Positions 7,740-18,973 of a stretch of 34,095 nt of DNA are shown piece after piece. The notes beneath the pieces were generated by a model. The model was not told where the DNA came from. It ran no database searches and worked only from the letters and a program-made list of their open reading frames with translations. The first letter of the stretch is position 1. Each line of letters starts with the position of its first letter. Made by a program: the position numbers and the translations under genes. The stretch spans positions 1 through 34,095 of the forward strand of contig JAXLQJ010000071.1 of NCBI GenBank assembly GCA_046331705.1, given 5' to 3'. This DNA is from JADJOY01 sp046331705 [NCBI: bacterium]. GTDB lineage: Bacteria; JADJOY01.

Positions 7740-8745
7740 GCGAGGGATCGTCGGGAGGGCGCCGGCTTCCCAGGTTCCGCTCGATTTCGGCAGCGGCGAG
7801 GCCCACCCTCCGCTGCTCGGGCGCCACATGCTCGGGCTGGAAGGCCTGAGCCGCGAGCAGATCCTCGGCGTGCTCGACGTCGCGCGGAGCATGAAGGAGG
7901 TCTCGGAGCGGCCGGTCAAGAAGGTTCCCACCCTGCGGGGCAAGACCATCGTCTGCCTCTTCCAGGAGCCGTCCACCCGAACTCGCGCGAGCTTCGAGAT
8001 CGCGGCCAAGCGCCTCTCGGCCGACACCATCAACGTCGGCGGCTCGAGCTCGAGCTCGACCAAGGGCGAGACGCTGCTGGACACCGCGCTCAACCTGGAG
8101 GCGATGCGCCCGGACGCGATCGTCGTGCGTCACTCGGAGTCGGGGGCGTGCCATTTCCTGGCGCGTCGGGTCGAGTGCGCGGTGGTGAACGCGGGAGACG
8201 GTGCCCACGAGCATCCCAGTCAGGCGCTGCTCGATCTCTTCACGATGCAGGAGCGGCTGGGCTCGCTCGAGGGGCTCAAGGTCGCGATCGTGGGTGATCT
8301 GCTCCACAGCCGCGTGGTGCGCTCGAACCTGATCGGTCTCAAGGCGGTGGGCGCCGAGGCCCACGTGTGCGGCCCCGGCACGCTGATCTCGTCGCACTTC
8401 GAGGGCTACGGAGCGCGCGTGCATCGGCGCATCGAGCCCGCCATCGAGGGCGCCGACGTGATCATGATGCTGCGCATCCAACGCGAGCGTCAGGGCGCGA
8501 GCACGATCCCCTCGTTGCGCGAGTACGCTCGCTTCTACGGGCTCTCGCGGCAGCGGGTGGCGCTGGCCAAGCCGGACGTGCTCATCATGCACCCCGGTCC
8601 CATGAACCGCGGCGTGGAGATCTCCCCGGAGGTCGCCGACGGCCCGTATTCGGTGATCCTCGACCAGGTCACGAACGGAGTCGCGGTGCGAATGGCGCTG
8701 CTCTATCTCTTGGTCGCGCGAGGATCCGATGCGCCTCGTGGTTGA
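7732..8745 (+). CDS. pyrB: Aspartate carbamoyltransferase catalytic subunit
   Basis: PyrB condenses carbamoyl phosphate with aspartate, the committed step of UMP synthesis. The 337-residue product has the carbamoyl-phosphate loop STRTR (81-85) in FQEPSTRTRASFE, the mobile-loop Lys in SSSTKGE (K111), HPSQALLD beginning at H161, and the C-terminal HPGPMNRG. No regulatory pyrI gene is present, which agrees with PyrB enzymes that associate with PyrC. The start used overlaps the pyrR stop (ATGCGTGA) and gives an N-terminal extension of about 30 residues. Met33 at 7828, just before the conserved LSREQ helix, is an alternative start. The gene overlaps pyrC by 17 bases. Confidence 0.95.
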   Translation: MRERGIVGRAPASQVPLDFGSGEAHPPLLGRHMLGLEGLSREQILGVLDVARSMKEVSERPVKKVPTLRGKTIVCLFQEPSTRTRASFEIAAKRLSADTINVGGSSSSSTKGETLLDTALNLEAMRPDAIVVRHSESGACHFLARRVECAVVNAGDGAHEHPSQALLDLFTMQERLGSLEGLKVAIVGDLLHSRVVRSNLIGLKAVGAEAHVCGPGTLISSHFEGYGARVHRRIEPAIEGADVIMMLRIQRERQGASTIPSLREYARFYGLSRQRVALAKPDVLIMHPGPMNRGVEISPEVADGPYSVILDQVTNGVAVRMALLYLLVARGSDAPRG

Positions 8746-10027
8746 AGGTGGGCTGGTGATCGATCCCGCGTCGCGGCTCGAAGCGCGGCGCGACGTGGTG
8801 ATCGAGGACGGCAAGATCGCGGCGTTGACCGCGCCGGGCGAGGTTCAGGCGGCGGATGCGCGGATCGACGCCTCCGGTGCGTGGGTCATCCCGGGGCTCG
8901 TGGACATGCACGTCCACCTGCGCGAGCCGGGCGAGGAGCACAAGGAAACCATCGGCAGTGGCACCCGTGCCGCGGCGGCGGGGGGCGTCACCACCGTCGC
9001 CTGCATGGCGAACACGGCGCCGGTCAACGACAACGCGGCGGTCACCGACTACATCCTCCGCAAGGCGCGCACCGAGGGCGTGGTGAACGTGCTGCCGATC
9101 GGCGCCGTGACCCGCGGGCTCAAGGGCGAGGAGCTCGCGGACCTGGGCGAGCTCGCCGAGGCCGGCTGCGTCGCGTTCTCCGACGATGGTCAGCCGGTCA
9201 TGAACTCGCGCCTCGCGCGCCACGCCCTCGAATACGCGCGCTCGTTCGAACGGCTGGTGATCTCGCATTGCGAGGACCGGAACCTCACCCGCGGCGGCGC
9301 GATGAACGAAGGGGAGCTCTCGGTGCGGCTCGGGCTCGGCGGCATGCCGACGGTGGCCGAGGACATCATGGTGGCGCGCGACGTGGCGCTCGCGGCCTAC
9401 ACCGGCTCGCGGGTCCACATCGCGCATCTTTCGACGGCTGGCGCCGTGGACATCGTGCGGCGCGCCAAGCGCTCGGGGATCGCGGTGACCGCGGAGGCGA
9501 CGCCGCATCACTTCACGCTCACCGAGGAAGCCGTGGGGGAGTACGACACTCACGCCAAGATGAACCCGCCGCTGCGCGCGCGACGCGATCGCGAGGCGCT
9601 GCTCGCAGGTCTCGCCGACGGCACCATCGACGCGATCGCCACCGATCACGCGCCCCACGACGCCACTTGCAAGCACGTCGAGTTCGGCCTCGCCGCGTTC
9701 GGCATCGTCGGGCTCGAGACCGTCGTGCCGCTCACGCTGGAGCTGGTGCGCACGGGCGTGCTCACGCGCCTGCGGGCGATCGAGCTCTTGGCGCTGGGCG
9801 CGGCTCGGGTGCTGGGAGTCGCGAAAGGGACGCTGGCGGTGGGTGCCGAGGCCGACCTGGTGATCGTGGACCCCGAGCGCGAATGGGTGGTGCCGGTGGA
9901 CGGGCTCAAGAGCAAGTCGCGCAACAGCCCCTTCACCGACTGGAAGCTGCGCGGGCAAGTGCTCACGACGCTGGTGGGCGGACGCGTGGTGCACGCGCTC
10001 GCGCCCGCAGACGTGGAGCCGGCGTGA
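8729..10027 (+). CDS. pyrC: Dihydroorotase, type I
   Basis: PyrC cyclises carbamoyl aspartate to dihydroorotate. The 432-residue amidohydrolase-fold protein carries the metal ligands of active class I enzymes: H61 and H63 in [11 protein letters not shown]152-D153 in FSDDG, H180, H230 and H233 in HIAH, and catalytic D306 in ATDHAPH. All are present, so it is an active enzyme and not the inactive PyrC' found beside PyrB in some pseudomonads. GAGGA at 8720-8724 is a good ribosome binding site inside the pyrB 3' end. Its last four bases (GTGA) overlap a possible GTG start for carA. Confidence 0.95.
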   Translation: MRLVVEGGLVIDPASRLEARRDVVIEDGKIAALTAPGEVQAADARIDASGAWVIPGLVDMHVHLREPGEEHKETIGSGTRAAAAGGVTTVACMANTAPVNDNAAVTDYILRKARTEGVVNVLPIGAVTRGLKGEELADLGELAEAGCVAFSDDGQPVMNSRLARHALEYARSFERLVISHCEDRNLTRGGAMNEGELSVRLGLGGMPTVAEDIMVARDVALAAYTGSRVHIAHLSTAGAVDIVRRAKRSGIAVTAEATPHHFTLTEEAVGEYDTHAKMNPPLRARRDREALLAGLADGTIDAIATDHAPHDATCKHVEFGLAAFGIVGLETVVPLTLELVRTGVLTRLRAIELLALGAARVLGVAKGTLAVGAEADLVIVDPEREWVVPVDGLKSKSRNSPFTDWKLRGQVLTTLVGGRVVHALAPADVEPA

Positions 10028-10044
10028 AGGGAAAGGGAAAACCG

Positions 10045-11193
10045 ATGACGCGGGCGAACCGCCCACTCAAGCTGGCGCTGGCCGACGGCACGGTCCTCGA
10101 AGGTCGGGGATTCGGCGCCGAGATCGAGTCCGGCGGAGAGCTGGTCTTCAACACCGGCCTGACCGGCTATCAGGAGGTGCTGACCGACCCCTCCTATCGT
10201 GGACAGATCGTCGCGATGACGTACCCACACATCGGCAACGTGGGCGTGAACCCCGAAGACATGGAGTCCTCGAAGGTCCACCTCGCGGGCTTCGTGGTTC
10301 ACGAGCTGAGCCCGGTGGCGAGCAACTGGCGCTCGCGCCAGGACCTCGACTCGTGGCTCGCCGAGCAGGGCGTGGTCGGCATCGAGGGCATCGACACCCG
10401 CAGCCTGACGCGCAAGCTGCGTGAATCGGGCTGCCTGATGGCGGTGATCGGCTCCGGCTCGGAGTCGGGCGACACGCTCGTGGATCGCGCTCGCGCGCTA
10501 CCGGGGCTCGAGGGGCGCGATCTGGTCGCGGAGGTGACCGCGCCGGCCGTGTTCCCGTGGACGCAAGGGGGCTGGGAGCTCGGTCGCGGCTACGTCGAGG
10601 CGAGCGGCGGCATGGATGCGGCGCCGCACGTGGTCGCGTTCGACTTCGGCATCAAGTACAACATCCTGCGCCGGCTGGTCGCAACGGGATTCCGCGTCAC
10701 GGTGGTGCCGGCGAGCACCAGCGCCGATCGGGTGCTGGCCCTCGAGCCGGATGGGATCTTTCTCTCGAACGGTCCAGGCGATCCGGCGGGCGTGCCCTAC
10801 GTGGTGAAGACGGTGCGCGAGCTGATGGGCAAGCGACCGATCTTCGGGATCTGTCTCGGCCACCAGATCCTCGGGCTCGCGCTGGGCGGAGAGACGTACA
10901 AGCTGCGCTTCGGTCACCACGGGATCAACCATCCGGTTCGCGACGAGTCGACGGGCAAGGTGGAGATCACGTCGCAGAACCACAACTTCTGCGTGGACGT
11001 TCGATCGCTCAAGGGCCGCGCGGTGGTGACGCACGTGAACCTCAACGACCAGACCGTGGAAGGGCTCGAGGTCCCGGACGCGAGCTTGTTCTCGGTGCAA
11101 TACCATCCGGAGGCGTCTCCGGGTCCCCACGATGCGGGCTATCTCTTCCGCCGCTTTCTCACCCGAGTCGAGGCGTCGCGAGCGGCCCGCTGA
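10045..11193 (+). CDS. carA: Carbamoyl-phosphate synthase small subunit (glutaminase)
   Basis: CarA hydrolyses glutamine and passes ammonia to CarB. At 382 residues it equals the E. coli length. The class I glutamine amidotransferase triad is C270 in GICLGHQ, H354 and E356 in YHPEASPGP, and the N-terminal half has the small-subunit signature [13 protein letters not shown] 10045 is chosen because AAAGGG at 10032-10037 lies seven bases upstream. An in-frame GTG at 10024 overlaps the pyrC stop and would add seven Lys/Gly residues, so coupling could use that start instead. The spacer to carB (205 bases) is unusually long for this operon and contains a strong hairpin. Confidence 0.95.
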   Translation: MTRANRPLKLALADGTVLEGRGFGAEIESGGELVFNTGLTGYQEVLTDPSYRGQIVAMTYPHIGNVGVNPEDMESSKVHLAGFVVHELSPVASNWRSRQDLDSWLAEQGVVGIEGIDTRSLTRKLRESGCLMAVIGSGSESGDTLVDRARALPGLEGRDLVAEVTAPAVFPWTQGGWELGRGYVEASGGMDAAPHVVAFDFGIKYNILRRLVATGFRVTVVPASTSADRVLALEPDGIFLSNGPGDPAGVPYVVKTVRELMGKRPIFGICLGHQILGLALGGETYKLRFGHHGINHPVRDESTGKVEITSQNHNFCVDVRSLKGRAVVTHVNLNDQTVEGLEVPDASLFSVQYHPEASPGPHDAGYLFRRFLTRVEASRAAR

Positions 11194-11312
11194 CTCGCCG
11201 GAAGCAGGCGCATCGAGCGATCCCGAGACATGCAGATGGCCACGCCGGCGCGCGCTCGAGGCTTGACTCTGGGCATTCGACCCCCGAGCGTGGCGAGCCG
11301 CCGAGAGGGTTG

Positions 11313-11349
11313 GCCCTCACGAAAACCACGCTTTTCGCCGGGTGAGGGC
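11313..11349 (+). promoter_or_regulatory. Strong stem-loop in the carA-carB spacer
   Basis: GCCCTCAC (11313-11320) pairs perfectly with GTGAGGGC (11342-11349), and GAAAA (11321-11325) stacks on it by pairing with TTTTC (11332-11336), leaving loop CCACGC and a five-base bulge GCCGG on the 3' side. No U tract follows, so it is not a standard terminator. It could be an mRNA processing or stability element, or could reset expression between carA and carB. The remainder of the 11194-11398 spacer shows no open frame. Confidence 0.6.
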
Positions 11350-11398
11350 TCGAGAAGCCGCCCGGGAAAAACATCGCGACTGAACGAGGAGTGAGTCG

Positions 11399-14300
11399 GT
11401 GCCGCGTCGAGACGACCTGAAGTCGGTGCTGATCCTGGGTTCCGGGCCGATCGTGATCGGCCAGGCCTGCGAGTTCGACTATTCGGGCACGCAAGCCGTG
11501 AAGGCCATCCGCGAGGAAGGCATTCGCGTGGTGCTGCTCAACTCGAACCCCGCCACGATCATGACCGATCCCGAGTTCGCGGATCGAACCTACGTCGAGC
11601 CGCTCACGCCGGAAGTGGTCGAACGCATCCTGGAGATCGAGCGTCCCACGGCGCTCCTGCCCACGCTCGGTGGGCAGACCGCGCTCAATCTGGCGGTGGC
11701 CGTGGCCAAGCGCGGCTCACTGGCGCGGCTCGGCGTCGAGCTCATCGGGGCCACGGTCGAGGTGATCGACAAGGCCGAGGACCGGCAGCTCTTCAAGGAG
11801 GCGATGACGCGCATCGGCCTCGAGGTCCCGCAGAGCCGCTACGTGACGAGCCTCGAGGAGGGGCGGGCGGCGGCGGACGCGCTCGGTTTCCCGGCGATCA
11901 TCCGACCCTCGTTCACGCTCGGCGGATCCGGCGGAAGCATCGCGTTCAATCGCGAGGAGCTGGATCGGCTGGTCGCGTGGGGGCTGCAGGCGAGCCCGGT
12001 TCACTCGGTGCTGATCGAGGAATCGGTGCTCGGCTGGAAGGAGTTCGAGCTCGAGGTGATGCGCGACCGGAAGGACAACGTCGTCATCGTCTGCTCGATC
12101 GAGAACTTCGACCCGATGGGGGTCCACACCGGCGACTCGATCACGGTGGCGCCGGCGCAGACGCTCACCGACAAGGAGTACCAGGGGCTGCGCGACGCGG
12201 CGATCCGAATCATCCGCGAGATCGGCGTCGAGACCGGTGGCTCGAACATCCAGTTCGCGGTGTCGCCCGAGACCGGCCGGGTGGTGGTGATCGAGATGAA
12301 CCCGCGGGTGTCGCGCTCCTCGGCGCTGGCGTCGAAGGCCACCGGATTCCCGATCGCGAAGATCGCCGCGAAGCTCGCCATCGGCTACACGCTCGACGAG
12401 ATCCCGAACGACATCACGCGCGAGACGCCGGCCTGCTTCGAGCCCACCATCGATTACGTGGTGACCAAGATCCCGCGTTTCGCCTTCGAGAAGTTTCCCG
12501 GCGCCAAGCCCGACCTCGGCCCGCAGATGAAGTCGGTGGGCGAGGCGATGGCGATGGGGCGGACCTTCAAGGAATCGCTGTCGAAGGCCGTGCAGTCACT
12601 CGAGATCGGCCGCCTCAAGCTCACCGGCCCCGACGATTCGCCCATCGCGCTCGAGACGCGATTGCGCGAGCCGCAGGCCGACCGGCTGTGGGCGATCGCC
12701 GAGGCGATGGCCGAAGGCATGAGCCTCGAGCGCATCCACGAGCTCACCGCGATCGATCCGTGGTTCCTGGATCAGATGCTCGCCGTGGTCGTGGCCGAGA
12801 CCTCGCTCGCGACCGCCGGCAACGTACCGATCGAGCGCGCGACCGCCGACGAGCTGCGCGGCTGGAAGGCGCTCGGGCTCTCCGACGTGGTCATCGCCGA
12901 GCGGCTGGGTTGCTCGGCTGCCGAGGTGCGCGCGCGCCGCAAGGCGCTGGGGGTCGAGCCGACCTTCCTGCGGGTGGACACCTGCGCTGCCGAGTTCGAG
13001 GCGCACACGCCGTATCTCTACTCGACCTACGAGGACCGCTGCGAGGCACAGCCGACCGACCGCAAGAAGGTGATGATCCTGGGCGGCGGCCCGAACCGGA
13101 TCGGGCAGGGCATCGAGTTCGACTATTGCTGCGTGCACGCGGCGTTCGCGCTTCGCGAGGACGGGTTCGAGACCATCATGGTCAACTGCAACCCGGAGAC
13201 CGTGAGCACCGACTACGACACCTCGGACCGCCTCTATTTCGAGCCGCTCACCTTCGAGCACGTGATGAACATCGTCGACCGCGAGCGGCCGAGCGGTGTG
13301 ATCGTCCAGTTCGGTGGGCAGACGCCGCTCAGGCTCGCGGTGGCGCTCGAGAAGGCGGGCGTCCCGATCGTCGGGACGTCGCCGGACTCGATCGATCGCG
13401 CCGAGGACCGCGAGCGCTTCCACGAGCTGCTCGAGCGCTTGCGGCTGGATCAGCCGCCGGGCGGAACGGCGCGCTCGCGCGACGAGGCGCTGGCGGTCGC
13501 GGACGGGCTCGGCTACCCCGTGCTGGTGCGGCCGTCGTACGTGCTCGGCGGCCGCGCGATGACGATCGTCTACGAGCGGCGCAACCTCGAGCGCTTCATG
13601 CAGGAGGCGATCCGCGCGGCACCCGAGCATCCGGTGCTGATCGACCATTTCCTGGAGGACGCGATCGAGGTCGACGTCGACGCGATCTGCGACGGCAAGG
13701 ACGTCTTCGTCGCCGGCGTGCTCGAGCACATCGAGCACGCGGGCGTGCACTCCGGTGACAGCGCCATGTGCCTGCCGCCGCACTCGCTGCCGCCTTCGGT
13801 GGTGGCCGAGGTCGAGCGTCAGACCCGGGCGCTCGCCCTCGAGCTGGGCGTGCGCGGCCTGATGAACGTTCAGTTCGCGATCCAGGGCGAGCGGATCTTC
13901 ATCCTCGAGGTGAACCCGCGCGCCTCGCGCACCGTGCCGTTCATCAGCAAGGCGATCGGCATCCCGCTGGCGAAGGTCGCGGCGCGGATCATGCTGGGCC
14001 AATCGCTGGCCGCGCAGGGAATCGGCGAGCGGCCGACGCTCGCGCATGCGTTCGTGAAGGAGTCGGTCTTCCCGTTCGTGAAGTTCCCCGGGGTCGACAC
14101 GTTGCTCGGCCCCGAGATGCGTTCCACCGGCGAGGTGATGGGGATCGGCAAGAGCTTCCCGCTCGCCTTCGCCAAGGCCCAGCTCGGCGCCGGCAGCCTC
14201 TTGCCGCGCGGCGGCACCGTGTTCGTGAGCGTGCGCGACGAGGACAAGCCCGGGCTGGTGGCGACCGCGCGCAAGCTTCAGGCGCGGGGCTTCAAGATCA

Positions 14301-14635
14301 TCGCGACGGGCGGCACCCAGGAATACCTGGCCGCGCAGGGCGTCGACGCCGTGCGCGTGAACAAGGTCACCGAGGCGCGTCCGCACGTCGTCGACGCGAT
14401 CCGGGATGGACGCGTCGATCTGGTCATCAACACACCGCAGGGAGGGCAGTCCCTCGCGGACAGCTTCTCGATCCGGCGCACCGCGCTCGAGCGAGGAATT
14501 CCACTCGTCACGAGCCTGACCGCCGCCCATGCCACCGCCGACGCCATCGAGGCGCTCGAGCGAGGCGAGCAGGGCGTGGTCGCGCTGCAGGACTTGCACG
14601 CGGTGCTCGGCAACGCACGTTCCGGAGGACGGTGA
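11399..14635 (+). CDS. carB: Carbamoyl-phosphate synthase large subunit
   Basis: CarB makes carbamoyl phosphate from bicarbonate, ammonia and two ATP. The 1078-residue protein shows the expected duplicated layout: N-terminal carboxyphosphate half ([20 protein letters not shown] near residue 9), oligomerisation region around 405-550, carbamoyl-phosphate half beginning at [14 protein letters not shown] near 557, and an MGS-like allosteric domain from about residue 940 containing [11 protein letters not shown] and VINTPQGG. Both ATP-grasp units appear complete. GTG 11399 is supported by AGGAG at 11387-11391 with seven bases of spacing, and the conserved core begins at residue 8. The stop overlaps the greA start (TGATG). 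Confidence 0.96.
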   Translation: MPRRDDLKSVLILGSGPIVIGQACEFDYSGTQAVKAIREEGIRVVLLNSNPATIMTDPEFADRTYVEPLTPEVVERILEIERPTALLPTLGGQTALNLAVAVAKRGSLARLGVELIGATVEVIDKAEDRQLFKEAMTRIGLEVPQSRYVTSLEEGRAAADALGFPAIIRPSFTLGGSGGSIAFNREELDRLVAWGLQASPVHSVLIEESVLGWKEFELEVMRDRKDNVVIVCSIENFDPMGVHTGDSITVAPAQTLTDKEYQGLRDAAIRIIREIGVETGGSNIQFAVSPETGRVVVIEMNPRVSRSSALASKATGFPIAKIAAKLAIGYTLDEIPNDITRETPACFEPTIDYVVTKIPRFAFEKFPGAKPDLGPQMKSVGEAMAMGRTFKESLSKAVQSLEIGRLKLTGPDDSPIALETRLREPQADRLWAIAEAMAEGMSLERIHELTAIDPWFLDQMLAVVVAETSLATAGNVPIERATADELRGWKALGLSDVVIAERLGCSAAEVRARRKALGVEPTFLRVDTCAAEFEAHTPYLYSTYEDRCEAQPTDRKKVMILGGGPNRIGQGIEFDYCCVHAAFALREDGFETIMVNCNPETVSTDYDTSDRLYFEPLTFEHVMNIVDRERPSGVIVQFGGQTPLRLAVALEKAGVPIVGTSPDSIDRAEDRERFHELLERLRLDQPPGGTARSRDEALAVADGLGYPVLVRPSYVLGGRAMTIVYERRNLERFMQEAIRAAPEHPVLIDHFLEDAIEVDVDAICDGKDVFVAGVLEHIEHAGVHSGDSAMCLPPHSLPPSVVAEVERQTRALALELGVRGLMNVQFAIQGERIFILEVNPRASRTVPFISKAIGIPLAKVAARIMLGQSLAAQGIGERPTLAHAFVKESVFPFVKFPGVDTLLGPEMRSTGEVMGIGKSFPLAFAKAQLGAGSLLPRGGTVFVSVRDEDKPGLVATARKLQARGFKIIATGGTQEYLAAQGVDAVRVNKVTEARPHVVDAIRDGRVDLVINTPQGGQSLADSFSIRRTALERGIPLVTSLTAAHATADAIEALERGEQGVVALQDLHAVLGNARSGGR

Positions 14636-15114
14636 TGGCGGATGGAAAGGTTCCGATGACGCCCGAGGGCCACGAGGCCCTCAAGCGCGAGCTGCAACGC
14701 CTCAAGTCGGAGGAGCGGCCGCGGGTGATCCGTGCCATCGAGGAGGCGCGTGGGCACGGTGATCTCTCGGAGAACGCCGAGTACGACGCGGCGAAAGAGC
14801 GCCAGGGCTTCATCGAGGCGCGAATCCGCGACCTCGACGACAAGCTCGCCCGCGCCGAGGTCATCGATCCCAGCAAGCACAAGGGAGAGCGGGTGGTGTT
14901 CGGCGCCACGGTGCACCTCGAGGACATGGCGAGCGGCGATCGCGTGACGTATCGCATCGTCGGCGAGGACGAGGCGGACCTCGCGGTGGGGAAGATCTCC
15001 GTCACCTCGCCGGTGGCGCGAGCGTTGATCGGATCCGAGGAAGGTGACGAGGTGACGGTGCGCGTGCCGAGCGGAACCCGCAAGCTCGGCATCCTGAAGA
15101 TCGAGTTCGTGTGA
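14635..15114 (+). CDS. greA: Transcription elongation factor GreA
   Basis: GreA reaches through the RNA polymerase secondary channel and stimulates cleavage of backtracked RNA. The 159-residue product has the N-terminal coiled coil, with the tip motif [14 protein letters not shown] holding the acidic pair D43/E46, and the C-terminal FKBP-like domain ending in [17 protein letters not shown]. The ATG overlaps the carB stop (TGATG) and has GGAGGA a few bases upstream. The carB-greA linkage is known from several deltaproteobacteria; it places an elongation factor under the control of the pyrimidine operon. Confidence 0.95.
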   Translation: MADGKVPMTPEGHEALKRELQRLKSEERPRVIRAIEEARGHGDLSENAEYDAAKERQGFIEARIRDLDDKLARAEVIDPSKHKGERVVFGATVHLEDMASGDRVTYRIVGEDEADLAVGKISVTSPVARALIGSEEGDEVTVRVPSGTRKLGILKIEFV

Positions 15115-15159
15115 GACGCGGGATGGGACCATCGTGCGCGCACTGCCGCGGCGAGTCGC

Positions 15160-15189
15160 TTGAAAGGCCGCGGCGGCGTGCAATAGCTT
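15160..15189 (+). promoter_or_regulatory. Possible promoter upstream of alaC-hom-glpX
   Basis: TTGAAA (15160-15165) is followed by TAGCTT (15184-15189) with an 18-base spacer. The -35 is good and the -10 is weak. If used, the terminator-like hairpin at 15218-15250 would lie in the leader of the aminotransferase transcript and not simply behind greA. Confidence 0.3.
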
Positions 15190-15217
15190 GGGTCTGAATC
15201 CTCGGAAGCGTGCGCAT

Positions 15218-15250
15218 GCCGGCCGCGATGTGCGCGGCCGGCTTGGCTTT
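15218..15250 (+). terminator. Intrinsic terminator after greA
   Basis: GCCGGCCGCG (15218-15227) and CGCGGCCGGC (15233-15242) form a perfect 10-bp G/C stem with loop ATGTG, followed by TTGGCTTTT. The position, 24 bases before the next start codon, leaves open whether it ends the carB-greA transcript or attenuates the downstream operon. Confidence 0.75.
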
Positions 15251-15273
15251 TCCGGGGCCGAACGAGGACTGCA

Positions 15274-16490
15274 ATGACGGATTTTCCACGCATCGACCGC
15301 CTGCCGACCTACGTCTTCGCGGAGGTCAACGACCTCAAGATGAAGGCCCGTCGACGCGGCGAGGACATCATCGATCTCGGGATGGGGAACCCGGATCAGC
15401 CCACGCCCCAGCACATCGTGGACAAGCTGATCGAGGCGGCCGCCAAGGGACGCAACAATCGCTACTCGATCTCGCGCGGCATCCCGAATCTGAGGCGGGC
15501 GATCGCCGAGCATTACGAGGAGCAATACGGCGTCCAGATCGACGCCGAGACCGAGGCCATCGCCACGATGGGCGCCAAGGAGGGTCTCTTCCACCTGATC
15601 CTCGCCGGTACCGGCCCGGGCGACGCCGTGCTCGTGCCCACGCCCAACTACCCGATTCACAGCTACGCGGCGGTGATCGCCGGCGCCGAGCTGGTGACCG
15701 TGCCGCTGCTCGCGGGCGTGGACGACTTCTTCGACCGGCTGCGCAGCGCCTTCGAGCGCCATTGGCCGCGCCCCAAGTTCGTGATCCTCTCGTTCCCGAA
15801 CAACCCGACCACGAAGGTCGTGGATCTCGATTTCTTCGAGCGCGTGGTGCGCTTCGCCACCGACCAGAAGACCTGGGTGATCCACGATTTCGCGTACGCG
15901 GATCTCGGTTTCGACGGCTACCGGCCGCCCAGCTTCCTGCAGGTCCCGGGTGCGAAGAAGGTCGGTGTCGAGTTCTACTCGCTCTCGAAGAGCTTCAACA
16001 TGCCGGGCTGGCGCGTCGCCTTCTGCCTCGGCAACCGTGAGCTCGTCGGCGTCCTGGGGCGGCTCAAGAGCTACATCGATTACGGGATCTACCAGCCAGT
16101 CCAGATCGCCGCGACGGTGGCGCTGCGCGGCCCGAAGGAATGCATCACCGAGATCTGCGAGCTCTACCGTCACCGCCGCGACGTCCTCATCCAGGGCCTC
16201 GCGCGGGCCGGGTGGGCGGTCGAGCCGCCCAAGGCCACGATGTTCGTGTGGGCGCCGATCCCGGCGCAGTACCAGGCCTTGGGCAGCGTCGAGTTCGCCA
16301 AGCTGCTGCTGCGCGAGGCGAAGGTGGCGGTGTCGCCAGGGGTCGGATTCGGGCCCGACGGCGAGGGCTTCGTGCGCTTCGCCCTGGTCGAGAACGACCA
16401 GCGGACGCGCCAGGCCACGCGCAGCATCCGCGCGATGTTCCAGGGCACGGTGGTCGACGCGGAGGCGCCGCTTTCCGTCGGGGCCAGTGC

Positions 16491-16494
<4 letters not shown>
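15274..16494 (+). CDS. alaC: PLP-dependent aminotransferase, AlaC-like (glutamate-pyruvate type)
   Basis: A 406-residue fold-type I class I/II aminotransferase. The PLP lysine is K239 in [12 protein letters not shown], a context typical of the AlaC/YfdZ alanine aminotransferases. NPDQPTP near residue 40, PNYPIH near 124, SFPNNPTT near 173 and the final Arg-containing RFALVEN are all in place. It transfers the amino group between glutamate and pyruvate or a related 2-oxo acid in the cytosol. It sits directly before homoserine dehydrogenase (ATGA overlap), an order also common in other proteobacteria. GAGGA (15264-15268) precedes the ATG by five bases. LL-diaminopimelate aminotransferase is a relative, but the AlaC assignment fits better. 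Confidence 0.85.
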
Positions 16495-17788
<1,294 letters not shown>

Positions 17789-17792
<4 letters not shown>

Positions 17793-18772
17793 GACGCACG
17801 CTCGCGCTCGAGCTGGTTCACGCGACCGAGTCGGCGGCGATCGCCGCGGCCCGCAGGATGGGACGCGGCGAGGAGCAAGCGACGTTCCTCGCCGCATTCG
17901 AGGCGATGCACGCCGCGCTGGCCGCTGCGCGCATCCCGGGGCACGTGGTGGTGGGTCCGGCGGAAGCCGACGTCCCGCACGAGCTCGAGCTGGGTGGCGA
18001 TCGCGACGGCGCGAACGACGCCGAGGGAGACGGACGCGTCGAGCTCACCGCGATCCCGCTCGAGGGTACCGGTGCGTGCGCCGCTGGCGACCCCAACGCG
18101 CTCAGCGTGGTGGTGGCCACCGGCGCGGGTGCCACGCGCCGCGTACCAGCGGTCTACATGGACAAGATCGCGGTGCGCCCCGGTGCCGTGGGCGTGGTCG
18201 ACATCACCGCGCCGCCTGCCGAGAACTTGAATCGGATCGCCAAGGCGCTCGGCACCCGGGTCGCCGAGCTCACGGTGGCGATCCTGGACCGACCTCGGCA
18301 TCGCGATCTCATTCGCAAGGTCCGCGAGTGCGGAGCCCGCATCCGGCTCATCAAGGACGGCGACGTGAGCGCCGCGCTCGCGACGCTGATTCCGAGCTCG
18401 GGCATCGATGTCCTGCTGGGGATCGGCGGCGCCCTCCAGGGGATGATCGCCGCGACCGCGTTGCGCTGCGGGGGCGGAGACATCCAGGCGCGTTTCCTCG
18501 CCGCGGACGCCGAGGAGCGCGCCGCCATCGAGGCCGCGGGCTTCGGCGGTCCGGAAACCATCCTCACTCCCGACAGCTTCTCGACCGGCGACGCCATCGT
18601 GGCGGCAACCGGCGTCACGCTCGGCGACGCGTTGCGCGGCGTGCGTCTCTCCGGTGGACGCGCCGTGACCCATTCCATGGTGGTGCGCGGCGAGACCGGA
18701 ACGCTGCGCTTCATCGAGTCCCACGTTCGCCTCGACGCGTTCGATCAATCGCGGGAAGCGGGGCGCTCGTGA
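17789..18772 (+). CDS. glpX: GlpX-like class II fructose-1,6-bisphosphatase homologue, probably catalytically inactive
   Basis: The 327-residue protein aligns with class II fructose-bisphosphatases along its full length, without gaps over the first 60 residues: TESAAIAA, MGRG at 24-27, YMDKI, ILDRPRH, DGDVSAAL, GIGGA. Substrate-side residues are largely kept. The metal and catalytic positions are not. K and D of GRGDKNxAD are E29 and F33, the first Glu of GEGE is P57, the Asp of DPIEGT is I89 (IPLEGT, E92 kept), and the Glu of GGAPEG is Q217. These comparisons use E. coli GlpX from memory. An active phosphatase is therefore unlikely; a sugar-phosphate-sensing or scaffold role is inference. 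The reading frame is intact and coupled to hom by a GTGA overlap, so this is not simple decay. Confidence 0.8.
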
Positions 18773-18973
18773 GCGTCCCGGGCGGTCCCGGGTTGCCGGC
18801 ACGAACGGCCGAGGTGCCCGGTCCCGCGCCCCGGCGACACGGGCGCGGATCGCAGCGCTCGGACCGCCGAGGCCCCGGCTGTTGCGCGGTTCGGGCGGCG
18901 CGACGCATCGAATGCTTGCGGCGCTCGGAAACGCGGAGATAAAGTCACCCGTCTGCCTGTCGACTCCCCCTGC
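18773..18973. other. Intergenic spacer with hairpin and weak promoter
   Basis: No supported gene lies here. CCGCGCCC (18824-18831) and GGGCGCGG (18841-18848) form an 8-bp hairpin with a nine-base loop and no U tract, possibly ending the alaC-hom-glpX transcript. TTGCGG (18916-18921) with TAAAGT (18940-18945) at 18-base spacing is a candidate promoter for the J-domain gene, with transcription starting near 18952. Confidence 0.4.

Noticed and set aside
18769-18942. 57-codon GTG frame overlapping the glpX stop (GTGA)
   Set aside because: The product is Arg/Gly/Pro-rich with no domain pattern, typical of a chance frame in high-G+C DNA, and it contains the hairpin and candidate promoter of the spacer.
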